This document shows, in pieces, positions 1 through 6,438 of a stretch of 6,438 bases of DNA (the first letter of the stretch is position 1; every line of letters begins with the position of its first letter). Position numbers and translations under genes: made by a program. The stretch is from DATKWS01 sp035529435 (GTDB lineage: Bacteria > Krumholzibacteriota > Krumholzibacteriia > Krumholzibacteriales > Krumholzibacteriaceae). Under the pieces are notes generated by a model. The model saw only the letters and a program-made list of their open reading frames with translations. It was not told where the DNA came from and made no database searches. The stretch lies in contig DATKWS010000246.1 of NCBI GenBank assembly GCA_035529435.1, positions 1 to 6,438 of the forward strand, read 5' to 3'.

Positions 1-447
1 CGTCTCGAGGCAGATGGCGTTCCCGTTCGATTTCCACAGCGCTCCGCCCTTCGAATCGATATGCTGGCCGTAGATATCCCAGCCCCTCCGCATGTCCATC
101 CAGACAGCGAGGGCGCCGCCGGCTCCGTCCGGTACCATCGATACCCAGTGCTGGGCTCCCCGTTCCGTGCAGACGGGCGCTCCCCCGCCTCCCCACGACA
201 TCGTACCGTCCGGAGCAATCCTCTGCGCGTATATATCCCATCCCCCGTACCGGAAATCCTTCCATACGACGATCGCCCCACCGGCGCCGTCCGGGACGAC
301 CTGCGGCGGGCGTTGCGCGTTGACCATTTCACGGACAACGGTCCCGTTCACCCTCCATTGGGCTCGGACGTGGGGGACCGCGGCGATGACGACAGCCACC
401 ATCAGGAAAATCACCGGCACAAAACCTGATTCGAGGTTAACCTTCAT
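1..447 (-). CDS. Exported DGAGGA/DIYAQ repeat protein, N-terminal 149 residues (runs off left edge)
   Basis: This frame opens with ATG at 447 and stays open to the window edge, giving 149 residues and no stop, so the C-terminus is missing. Residues 1-29 look like a Sec signal peptide: a short N-region (MKVN), a hydrophobic core at about 9-24 (FVPVIFLMVAVVIAAV) and a V-R-A cleavage site before Q30. The mature part shows two copies of a 54-residue unit. VPDGAGGA starts at residues 51 and 105, each copy followed by a W.D.R motif, then GWDIYAQRI or GWDIYGQHI, and a [D/K]G...W segment. The two copies differ at many synonymous positions, so this is old protein-level duplication and not a recent DNA repeat. 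Such repeats in FCB-type secreted proteins plausibly form beta-propeller blades, which is inference, and no enzymatic residues are recognisable. A weak GGAA Shine-Dalgarno sits 7 nt before the ATG. It lies 196 bp downstream of the HD-GYP gene and probably has its own promoter. The function is unknown. Confidence 0.85.
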   Translation of the reverse strand, partial: MKVNLESGFVPVIFLMVAVVIAAVPHVRAQWRVNGTVVREMVNAQRPPQVVPDGAGGAIVVWKDFRYGGWDIYAQRIAPDGTMSWGGGGAPVCTERGAQHWVSMVPDGAGGALAVWMDMRRGWDIYGQHIDSKGGALWKSNGNAICLET

Positions 448-453
448 AGACGC

Positions 454-467
454 ATTCCGGTCGGAAT
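454..467. repeat. Small inverted repeat just upstream of the exported repeat-protein gene
   Basis: ATTCCG-GT-CGGAAT is a perfect 6-bp inverted repeat with a 2-nt centre. It lies 7 nt before the ATG at 447, in the predicted 5' leader. It could be a regulator half-site pair or a tiny hairpin that hides the GGAA ribosome-binding element, which sits inside its proximal arm. At this length it could also be chance. Confidence 0.35.
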
Positions 468-479
468 ATCGATGAATCG

Positions 480-508
480 AGTGTAGCCGATCCGGGAAGG
501 ATCGTCCA
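480..508 (-). promoter_or_regulatory. Candidate sigma70-type promoter for the exported repeat-protein gene
   Basis: On the minus strand TGGACG (503-508; 4 of 6 matches to TTGACA) is followed after exactly 17 nt by TACACT (480-485; 4 of 6 matches to TATAAT). Transcription would begin near 473, leaving a leader of about 26 nt before the ATG at 447. Position and spacing are right, but both boxes are imperfect. If the host belongs to the Bacteroidota side of the FCB group, its primary sigma factor may prefer another consensus. This is a prediction from motif and spacing only. Confidence 0.4.
488..504. repeat. Inverted repeat inside the promoter spacer (possible operator)
   Basis: CGATCC-GGGAA-GGATCG has perfect 6-bp arms around a 5-nt centre. 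It lies almost entirely between the predicted -35 and -10 boxes. A dyad there is a classical place for a regulator to act, but no regulator gene is visible in the window and the 17-nt spacer is not the lengthened 19-20 nt spacer of MerR-type promoters. Confidence 0.35.
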
Positions 509-643
509 CACCGTATTCCATGATGTCACGAAATCGAACGGGCACGGAAGGCCGCGGTGTTGGTTCAGTACAGTGCACAATAGAAAGTTATCGGTATCGT
601 ATCACGGGGGAAAAAGTGGTCGCCGGTCATGAGGACGCTTCGT

Positions 644-2158
644 CTACTTCGTCAGGAAGCAACCTGTTTTCTGCTGCTCTGCATTCCTGTCGTAGATCGT
701 CCCGACGATCCTGTATGGATAAACGGGCTGTTCGGGCGACTTGGCCGCAAGATCGATCTGCCGCTGTTCCGGCTCATCGGACTCGCAATCCCTCAGCAAC
801 ACCACGGTTGGACGGTGCAACAGGTGGGGATTGTGATTCTGCGCCACCACCACCGCCGTGTCACCACTGTCGAGTTCGACGACGGTACCGTTCGGGTAGA
901 TACCCATGGCCTTTATGAATACCTTCACGAGCAGGGGATCGAATACGGACTCGCTCTTATCGAACATGAACCTGAGGGCCCTGTCCGGCGTGAGCGGATC
1001 CCGGTTGTACACCCGGGGAGTCGTCATGGCATCGTAGTAATCCGCGATTGTGACGATACGCGGAAAGAGCGGAATGTCCCATCCGCCCGGCCTCTGCGGA
1101 TAGCCGTTCATGTTGTACTGTATATGGTGCTGGAGCGAGACGAAGAGCGCATCGGAGATCTCCCGCAACGATTTGATCCGGGAGAGTTCCTTGACGCCGA
1201 ACATCGTGTGGTACTTCATCAGCTGCCATTCCTCGGCAGACAGCTTGTCCGGTTTATTGATGATCGTGCGGGGAATATGCATCTTGCCGATATCGTGAAG
1301 CAATGCGGACACGCCGAGCCGGGCGACCTCTCCCTTTTGCAGGTGAAGCCGCTCCCCCATCAGCATCGAGAGTATGCAGACGTTCACCGAGTGTGTGAAG
1401 GTGTACTCGTCGAAATTCTTGATATTCGTCAGACCGACCAGGATCGAGTCATCGACCTGCAGGATGTCGAATATCTGCTGTACCAGGCGTTCCGCCTTGC
1501 GCACCTGGATCACCCGTTTCTGCTCGATCGACTTGAGGACCTCCCCGACGAAAAGGACCGCCCTGAAAAACACCCTGTTACTCTCATCGCGGATCTCGCG
1601 TTTCTCCACGGCCGAGGTCCGCAGATTTCTATCCCGCTCAATCCACTCGACGAGCTCGATATGCTCGATTCCCGCCGCATCGATACGGTGCACGAGCGCT
1701 CCGAACGCGTCATCCGGGGAGACCTCGGTGAAAAATAACTTCAGGAACGTGCCGAGCTCCTGCACGGAGACACCCGGCATAATATCGATCTGCTCGACCT
1801 TTCTCGCTTTCATGTTTTCGACGAGGTACAGAACAAGACCGAAGTTCATGGCGTCGACCGCGATTCTCGTGTCATTGATATAGAGAAATTCGTTCAGGGC
1901 CCGCACGTGCAATTTGCCCTCGATCTCCATGAATCCCTGCAGCAGGTGTATGAGCGGCACCATGACGTTCACCGTGGCCTGATTGTTCAGATCGTGCACC
2001 TGAACCGTCTTGCTCGCGCTGAAAAGATACCGTATGAACAGTTGTCCCCACTTGTTGATGTGGGACGCTGATTCGGCGGTGTCATTACCGAGATCGGCGA
2101 GTGATTCGCTGACGGCCGTGACACTGTTCTGCTTCATATCCTGCTTACGATTATCCAT
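644..2158 (-). CDS. HD-GYP domain phosphohydrolase (predicted cyclic-di-GMP phosphodiesterase)
   Basis: The product has 504 residues counted from the ATG at 2158. HD-GYP enzymes are metal-dependent phosphodiesterases that hydrolyse cyclic di-GMP in the cytoplasm. The domain spans about residues 240-430 and keeps the metal ligands: H256, the H288-D289 pair in LLHDIGK, H317, the H344-H345 pair and D373 in IADYYDAM. GYP is at 352-354 and R.Y at 382-384. The signature loop is variant: HHIQYNMNGYP where many members have HHE..DG.GYP, so E becomes I and D becomes N. Residues about 35-140 resemble the N-terminal module of the HEAT protein upstream. After the HD domain comes a small beta-rich tail (GIYPNGTVVELDSGDTAVVV, about 419-438) usual for this subfamily. 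No signal peptide, transmembrane segment or receiver domain is seen. An in-frame GTG at 2194 would add 12 residues. I prefer the ATG because it overlaps the upstream stop by only 8 nt (ATGGATAA), which suits translational coupling, and has an AAAGAGCGAAGAG purine tract before it. Activity is inferred. Confidence 0.88.
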   Translation of the reverse strand: MDNRKQDMKQNSVTAVSESLADLGNDTAESASHINKWGQLFIRYLFSASKTVQVHDLNNQATVNVMVPLIHLLQGFMEIEGKLHVRALNEFLYINDTRIAVDAMNFGLVLYLVENMKARKVEQIDIMPGVSVQELGTFLKLFFTEVSPDDAFGALVHRIDAAGIEHIELVEWIERDRNLRTSAVEKREIRDESNRVFFRAVLFVGEVLKSIEQKRVIQVRKAERLVQQIFDILQVDDSILVGLTNIKNFDEYTFTHSVNVCILSMLMGERLHLQKGEVARLGVSALLHDIGKMHIPRTIINKPDKLSAEEWQLMKYHTMFGVKELSRIKSLREISDALFVSLQHHIQYNMNGYPQRPGGWDIPLFPRIVTIADYYDAMTTPRVYNRDPLTPDRALRFMFDKSESVFDPLLVKVFIKAMGIYPNGTVVELDSGDTAVVVAQNHNPHLLHRPTVVLLRDCESDEPEQRQIDLAAKSPEQPVYPYRIVGTIYDRNAEQQKTGCFLTK

Positions 2159-4040
2159 CTCTTCGCTCTTTTTCCGGACCGGTCTTCCCGTCACCGCCGC
2201 CGGTCAGATTGTTTCGATCAACCACCGCCTGCTGCGCGATCGTCCGCACCATATCATCGGAATCACGGGCCAGTCTGTCCAGCAGACCGAACGCTTCGGG
2301 ACCTTCAATATGCTCGAGCGCCCGGATGGCGAGGATTTTTCTACGTTTGTTCGGTTTCTTTTTGCTGAAGAGGAGCACGTTCCGTTCGCGTATCATCCCG
2401 GTGATCTGCGGCAGTACCCGATCGCCCGCCAGCTTGCCGACCGTCCTGAAGATGTGCTCCTGCTCGTCCATGTTTTTCAATTCGAGATCCTCTTCAAACG
2501 CGAGCTCCATGACCTTGTTCATTATTATCTGGTTCTCGATACTCCCCACGCTCTTCAATGTTTTCATGCGAATCTGCTTGTTCTCGTCATCGAGCAGTTT
2601 TACGAGGAGCCGTGCAGCCTCCTCGGAGTTTATATTCGCGAGCAGTTCGATCAACTCCTCCTTCACGGCGGCATCGGGATAGAATATGAGCTCATTGACT
2701 ATCGGATGGATTTCCTTCATTTCCAGTTCCCGGAGAATGTAGACGATGTCCTGCGCGATCCGGGGCTTGTCCATGTCGAACTGCGTAATGATGCGATGTA
2801 TGTCCCCACGTGCGAGTGCGATGATCGCGCGGCAACCCTCGTCATGCAACCAGGAGGAGTGCGAATCCTCGAGCAACGCGCAGATCGTGGGCACCGTTTT
2901 ATTTCCGATCAACCGATAATACCGGAAGACGTCCTTGGCGTCCTGCTTCGACCGTTGCGCTATCCTTCCCAGCGACAGCAGCATCGACGGTGTGGTGAAT
3001 TGTTCCTCGATGTGTTTGAAAAACAGGCGGCAATCATCGTGGATTATGTGCTCCCGTATGAATTTTTTTATAACGCCCAGCACCTCGATGAGCTTCTGCA
3101 CGTTGAATTCATCCATGAAGTACTCGATCAGGTGTGTGACGATACTCTGGATGTCGCCGACGGATGCGGAACGCCCCGGTATTCTGGCAAAATCGAGAAT
3201 GACCGCGAAGAATTGGATGAGCATGTCCGATGTCCGTTCGTTTGCCAGCGCTTCCTCGAAATATTCCAGCTCATCATTCTTGATCTCGAAAAGCGACGCC
3301 AGCATACTCTGGATGAGCTGCTCCCGCTGAGGTTCCGTCACGCCGCCATGCTTCTGATCGACGATGTGGTTGAGATAGATGCCGATCGCCTCGTTCGGCA
3401 CGTACGTACCGGCGACGATCCGCCCCCTGTCGTTGAAATTCGGCAGATCCTCGTGATCATCCGCCTCGACGAGCTCTCCCGCCACCTCGTCGGATCCGTC
3501 GCGCATGTCCAGGGACTCGCCGGCGAAATATTCGTCGAAGATGCGATACCGGATGCATTCGAAATCCGCCCTCCACAGCCTGGTCACTATGTCGACCTCG
3601 GAGGTGTAATTACGCAACTCCTCTTTAAGAATATCCGCGAACCGTTCGAGTTCCTCGAATACGAGCGGACGATGAATGCCGATCTCCCCGACGCCGTCCT
3701 TGAACAGCAGGAACGCGATGCTCTCGTCCCGTTTCTCGTTCTCGTACACAACCCGGCCACGCCACGAAATCCGGTACTGCTCTATCACGAGGAGCAGCTC
3801 GTTCTCGTCCGTGAAATATACCTCGCACGCGTCCCGGAACGATTGTGCAAATTTTTCGAGGTTCGGATTATTGATCGAGTATATCTTTTTGCTGTTTATA
3901 TACTTAGAGAGTGACGTGAAGATGGCGCGCACTCGTTCCAGGCTGCAGAGATCGCCTTCGTCACACTGCGGTATCGCGTTTTTATCCAAGCCGCTTACAG
4001 CCACGTTATACATCCCCCGCTTTTTCAGGATTATTAGCAT
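2151..4040 (-). CDS. HEAT-repeat protein with N-terminal module shared with the adjacent HD-GYP protein
   Basis: The product has 629 residues and no signal peptide or membrane segment, so it is probably cytoplasmic. Three regions can be seen. Residues about 36-145 form a mixed alpha/beta module ending in EIGIHRPLVFEELERFADIL, which aligns with the N-terminal part of the next gene. Residues about 170-205 are an acidic linker, with long helices following from about 210 to 370. Residues about 370-605 contain HEAT-like helical repeats, for example around AAVKEELIELLANINSEEAARLLVKLLDDENKQIRMKTLKSVG and, near the end, an ILAIRALEHI / EAFGLLDRLARDSDDMVRTIAQQAV pair. HEAT arrays usually serve as protein-binding scaffolds, and no catalytic motif is visible. 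The last 20 residues are charged and flexible (TGGGDGKTGPEKERR). The stop overlaps the HD-GYP start by 8 nt, which indicates co-transcription and probably joint function. The ATG at 4040 lacks a clear Shine-Dalgarno. A second ATG at 4013, nine codons later, is a possible alternative. It is a real gene; the molecular role is unknown. Confidence 0.82.
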   Translation of the reverse strand: MLIILKKRGMYNVAVSGLDKNAIPQCDEGDLCSLERVRAIFTSLSKYINSKKIYSINNPNLEKFAQSFRDACEVYFTDENELLLVIEQYRISWRGRVVYENEKRDESIAFLLFKDGVGEIGIHRPLVFEELERFADILKEELRNYTSEVDIVTRLWRADFECIRYRIFDEYFAGESLDMRDGSDEVAGELVEADDHEDLPNFNDRGRIVAGTYVPNEAIGIYLNHIVDQKHGGVTEPQREQLIQSMLASLFEIKNDELEYFEEALANERTSDMLIQFFAVILDFARIPGRSASVGDIQSIVTHLIEYFMDEFNVQKLIEVLGVIKKFIREHIIHDDCRLFFKHIEEQFTTPSMLLSLGRIAQRSKQDAKDVFRYYRLIGNKTVPTICALLEDSHSSWLHDEGCRAIIALARGDIHRIITQFDMDKPRIAQDIVYILRELEMKEIHPIVNELIFYPDAAVKEELIELLANINSEEAARLLVKLLDDENKQIRMKTLKSVGSIENQIIMNKVMELAFEEDLELKNMDEQEHIFRTVGKLAGDRVLPQITGMIRERNVLLFSKKKPNKRRKILAIRALEHIEGPEAFGLLDRLARDSDDMVRTIAQQAVVDRNNLTGGGDGKTGPEKERRDG

Positions 4041-4086
4041 TTTATGTGCCAGGCGGCAGCGGAAGCAGCGGGGCTGAAATAGTAAA
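4041..4086 (-). other. Short leader between the protease terminator and the HEAT gene
   Basis: Only 46 nt separate the terminator stem from the ATG at 4040. On the minus strand it reads as a T-rich tail, then a GC-rich stretch containing CCGCTGC twice, then CACATAAA just before the ATG. I see no convincing -35/-10 pair. The promoter of the HEAT/HD-GYP operon may overlap the terminator or lie in the 3' end of the protease gene, or the operon may depend on incomplete termination. Confidence 0.3.
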
Positions 4087-4119
4087 GAAAGGCCTCCCGC
4101 GGCCAGCGGGAGGCCTTTC
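4077..4119 (-). terminator. Intrinsic terminator of the protease gene
   Basis: On the minus strand a perfect 14-bp stem (arms 4106-4119 and 4087-4100, GAAAGGCCTCCCGC and its complement) closes a 5-nt loop (TGGCC). It is followed by a T-rich tail, TTTACTATTT (4077-4086). It begins 21 nt after the protease stop codon. The plus strand has no U tract after the stem, so it acts in the minus direction. The stem is GC-rich and strong, while the tail is interrupted by A and C, so termination may not be complete. Confidence 0.85.
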
Positions 4120-4140
4120 GGTGCCGTTATGCGGAGACCG

Positions 4141-6438
4141 CTATCTCAGCAACATCATCTTTTTCGTTACCACGTTGTCGCAGGCGATCACGCGGTAGAA
4201 GTAAACGCCGCTCGATAGGGGTGTCCCGCTCTCGTCGGTACCGTCCCATGTGAGCGTCAGGGTTCCTTTCGGAACGGGTGCGTCGATGAGTGTCCGCAGC
4301 TTCTGACCGGCCACATTGTAGATGACAAAGCTCAGGTGCGTTTCACGGGGCATATTCATGGTGAATGACGTCGCCGGATTGAAGGGATTCGGGTAGTTCT
4401 GCGACACGGAGACCGCCCCAGGTGCGGAATCCGTCATCTCCAGACCCGCGCCCGCGTAGATCGAATCGGCGGTCTCACCGAGATCGCTCCTGAAAACGTA
4501 ACCGGCGGCGATCACATCATCCACGTCGTAGTACCACCACCCCACCGGACTCTTGACCTTGTCGGATTTGCACGAGCCGACGCCCGAACTGCCTGTCGTG
4601 AAGACATCGGCATCCTGTGACAATCCGCTCCAATGGCTGTGAATCTCTGCACCCGATACGGGATTGTTGTTCTGGTCCCGGACAAGGACTTCGGCCGACG
4701 CATTGGTCTTCGAACCCTTCGTGACCAGCGAAAGATCTATGGAACTCACCCAGATGTAGGGAATCGGGGCCTCCTCGATCGTGAAGGAACCGTCCGAGAC
4801 ATCCCAATCCTCGTTGTTGGCCGCATCATACGCGTAGATCTTGACGAGGCACTGCGTGGACGGCGTGTTCGGGACGGTCCAGGCGTACGATCCGGGATTT
4901 CCGGCGAGGTTGTCGATCGGATCGTAATTCGTCCCGCCATCGAAGGAGTAGAAGAGATCGACCTGTGTGACGCCGACGTTGTCCGTGGCGTTCCACGTGA
5001 TCGTGTAGACCGTTCCCGCATTCAGCACCTCTCCCCCGTTCGGATCGGTCACCGTTACCTCGGGAGGGATCGTATCGGTCACCGATACGGCACGTACGGC
5101 CTCGTACGCATCGATGATCCCCCATCCGTAGTCGTTGTCCTCACCGGCCGGTCCCAGATCACGGGCCGTCTCCATGAGGATGTTTTTGATTGTCTGAACG
5201 TCCGCATTCGGATTGGCCTGCCTCATCAGGGCGACCACACCGGCGATGTGCGGGCCGGCCATGGAGGTGCCGCTCATGCGTACATAGCTCCCGCCAGGAT
5301 ACGAAGAATAGACATATACGCCGGGACCGGAAACCTCCGGCTTGATCGTCACGCCGTCGCAATCCGATGGTCCCCGGCTGCTGAACGAGGCTATGGGGTA
5401 CGGCCACGCGTAGTTCTCGCAGTCGACCGCTCCCACGGAGAAGTTGACGGTGGTCGTGTTGCAGATGTTGGCCGGTGAGCGGTTGGTCTGCGGGTAGGGC
5501 CCCTCGTTCCCGGCACTGAACGTGACAACGACGCCGGCGGCCTCGCAGTTCTCGATTGCTTCCTGCCAGCGGTAATCGCAGTCGGTATAATCGTACCCGA
5601 ACCGTGAATCGATGCCCCACGAGTTCTGGAGCACATCCGGTACATCATCCGTGGTGGAGGGATTTCCGTCCGGATCGGTGAACCACTGGAATGCACCGAG
5701 CACATCGTTGTCGAACTCGGGACTGACGCCCTGATTGATCGAGTTATCGGCGATCCACAGGGCCTCGAATGCGACGCCGACGGTATCGCCGGTCGCATGC
5801 CCCGCGCCGCACATGGTGCCCATGGTATGCGTGCCATGGCCGTTATTATCGACCGGGTACTGCGTTCCCGTGCCCAGCGCGTCGCGCCAGCATTCCTGCC
5901 ACGGGTACCAGTTCCCTCTCCACCGACTCGTCAGTGCCGGGTGCGCACCGTCGACGCCGGTATCGAGGTTGGCCACCAGCGTCCCGGAACCGGTAATCCC
6001 GAGTTCGTGCCAGACCCTGTCCGCGTTGATCGCCCGCAGGCTCGATGTCACGCCGATGCCGAGCGTCGGCGAGCCCATGTACGCTTCACCGACATTCTCG
6101 ATGAGCGTCGCATCGAAGTTTCCCTCTATCGCCTCGACATCACCGCGAAGTACGATCTTCTCGAGTTCCGCCTTGGTCGCCGAAACAACCAGGAGATTCA
6201 TGATCCAGTACGGTGTATATCCCTTGACCGTCCCATCCAGTTTCCCGATATCGAGGTAATTCGTGAGGGACGGCTGCGATCGTTGCGTGGCCTCCTTCAA
6301 AGTGCTGATGATCCGTTCATGCCGGACCTTCATCGTCGCCTTGTACAATCGCAATTCGTTGTCCAGAGCCCGTATGTCCGGGCGGTCCTGCATATAGACG
6401 ATTGCGGACGCGAACTCGTCATCTCCCAGGGTTTCCAG
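4141..6438 (-). CDS. Secreted subtilisin-family (S8) serine protease, bacillopeptidase F-like, with C-terminal FlgD-like/T9SS-type sorting tail; 5' end beyond right edge
   Basis: The frame is open to the right edge, giving 765 residues. The ATG at 6393 is internal: 15 residues before it (LETLGDDEFASAIVY) continue the propeptide. The true start and signal peptide are outside the window. Residues 1 to about 110 look like an I9-type inhibitor/chaperone propeptide (YWIMNLLVVSATKAELEKI, then DVEAIEGN). The catalytic domain spans about 130-450 and has a complete triad: D159 in NLDTGVDGAHPAL, H201 in NNGHGTHTMGT and S392 in SGTSMAGPHIAG, with oxyanion N311 in FSAGNEG. The order of motifs and spacing resemble bacillopeptidase F. 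Next come an Ig-like domain at about 458-553 (PNGGEVLNAGTVYTITWN), a second beta-sandwich at about 560-660 and a tail at about 675-765: VSQNYPNPFNPAT, YNVAGQKLRTL, WDGTDESGTPLSSGVYFYR and the end KKMMLLR. This tail is the FlgD-like/type A sorting form used for export to the cell surface in FCB bacteria. Several Cys in the protease domain could form disulfides. The likely role is extracellular peptide hydrolysis; the substrate is unknown. Confidence 0.93.
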   Translation of the reverse strand: METLGDDEFASAIVYMQDRPDIRALDNELRLYKATMKVRHERIISTLKEATQRSQPSLTNYLDIGKLDGTVKGYTPYWIMNLLVVSATKAELEKIVLRGDVEAIEGNFDATLIENVGEAYMGSPTLGIGVTSSLRAINADRVWHELGITGSGTLVANLDTGVDGAHPALTSRWRGNWYPWQECWRDALGTGTQYPVDNNGHGTHTMGTMCGAGHATGDTVGVAFEALWIADNSINQGVSPEFDNDVLGAFQWFTDPDGNPSTTDDVPDVLQNSWGIDSRFGYDYTDCDYRWQEAIENCEAAGVVVTFSAGNEGPYPQTNRSPANICNTTTVNFSVGAVDCENYAWPYPIASFSSRGPSDCDGVTIKPEVSGPGVYVYSSYPGGSYVRMSGTSMAGPHIAGVVALMRQANPNADVQTIKNILMETARDLGPAGEDNDYGWGIIDAYEAVRAVSVTDTIPPEVTVTDPNGGEVLNAGTVYTITWNATDNVGVTQVDLFYSFDGGTNYDPIDNLAGNPGSYAWTVPNTPSTQCLVKIYAYDAANNEDWDVSDGSFTIEEAPIPYIWVSSIDLSLVTKGSKTNASAEVLVRDQNNNPVSGAEIHSHWSGLSQDADVFTTGSSGVGSCKSDKVKSPVGWWYYDVDDVIAAGYVFRSDLGETADSIYAGAGLEMTDSAPGAVSVSQNYPNPFNPATSFTMNMPRETHLSFVIYNVAGQKLRTLIDAPVPKGTLTLTWDGTDESGTPLSSGVYFYRVIACDNVVTKKMMLLR

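Noticed and set aside
601..643. Possible terminator after the HD-GYP stop codon
   Set aside because: The minus strand has a short GACG-AAG-CGTC stem and, further on, a TTTTT run, but the stem has only 4 bp and is not next to the T run. This is too weak to call.
629..1738. 369-codon open frame on the plus strand
   Set aside because: It is antisense to the HD-GYP gene, whose metal-binding motifs are encoded on the minus strand. The plus frame has no recognisable domain.
2010..3914. 634-codon open frame on the plus strand
   Set aside because: It lies antisense to most of the HEAT gene and the start of the HD-GYP gene. The minus-strand frames show recognisable domains and a coupled overlap. The plus-strand translation has no recognisable motif and simply spans two genes on the other strand.
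4633..5478. 281-codon open frame on the plus strand
   Set aside because: It is antisense to the protease, including its catalytic Ser region. The arginine- and glycine-rich translation is typical of a shadow frame in GC-rich DNA.
5820..5839. CCATGG inverted repeat with 8-nt spacer inside the protease gene
   Set aside because: It falls in the codons for the conserved H-G-T-H-T-M-G-T motif and is explained by repeated Gly-Thr and Met codons.
6391..6393. ATG at 6393 as start of the protease
   Set aside because: The frame stays open upstream to the window edge, and the preceding residues (DDEFASAIVY) continue a propeptide-like segment. There is no signal peptide after this ATG, so it is internal.

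Overview
The window reads as chromosomal DNA of moderately high GC (my impression, not computed) from an uncultured-type bacterium, probably of the FCB superphylum or a related candidate phylum (Eisenbacteria, Krumholzibacteriota, Zixibacteria or Latescibacteria-like). The basis is the C-terminal tail of the secreted protease, with an NYPNPFNPAT motif, a FlgD-like Ig fold and a short basic/hydrophobic end, together with a secreted DGAGGA..W.D.R..DIYAQ repeat protein. Both are common in those groups. The phylum is inference; no rRNA or taxonomic marker lies in the window.

All four genes are on the minus strand, so transcription runs from right to left. In that order: (1) a bacillopeptidase F-like subtilisin (S8) protease, whose 5' end lies beyond the right edge, ending at 4141 and followed by a strong intrinsic terminator (stem 4087-4119); (2) a 629-residue HEAT-repeat protein (4040-2151); (3) an HD-GYP phosphohydrolase whose preferred ATG (2158) overlaps the stop of the HEAT gene by 8 nt; (4) after a 196-bp gap holding a candidate sigma70-type promoter with two small inverted repeats, the first 149 residues of an exported repeat protein that runs off the left edge.

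The HEAT and HD-GYP genes form a tight two-gene operon. Their N-terminal ~100 residues look homologous although the rest of the proteins differ: one continues into alpha-helical repeats, the other into a predicted cyclic-di-GMP phosphodiesterase domain. This suggests an intracellular signalling pair, possibly a scaffold and an enzyme that associate through a shared module. The two flanking genes encode exported proteins and are not evidently part of that pair.

I see no tRNA, rRNA, CRISPR array, insertion sequence or phage gene. The long plus-strand reading frames are antisense shadows of the four genes.
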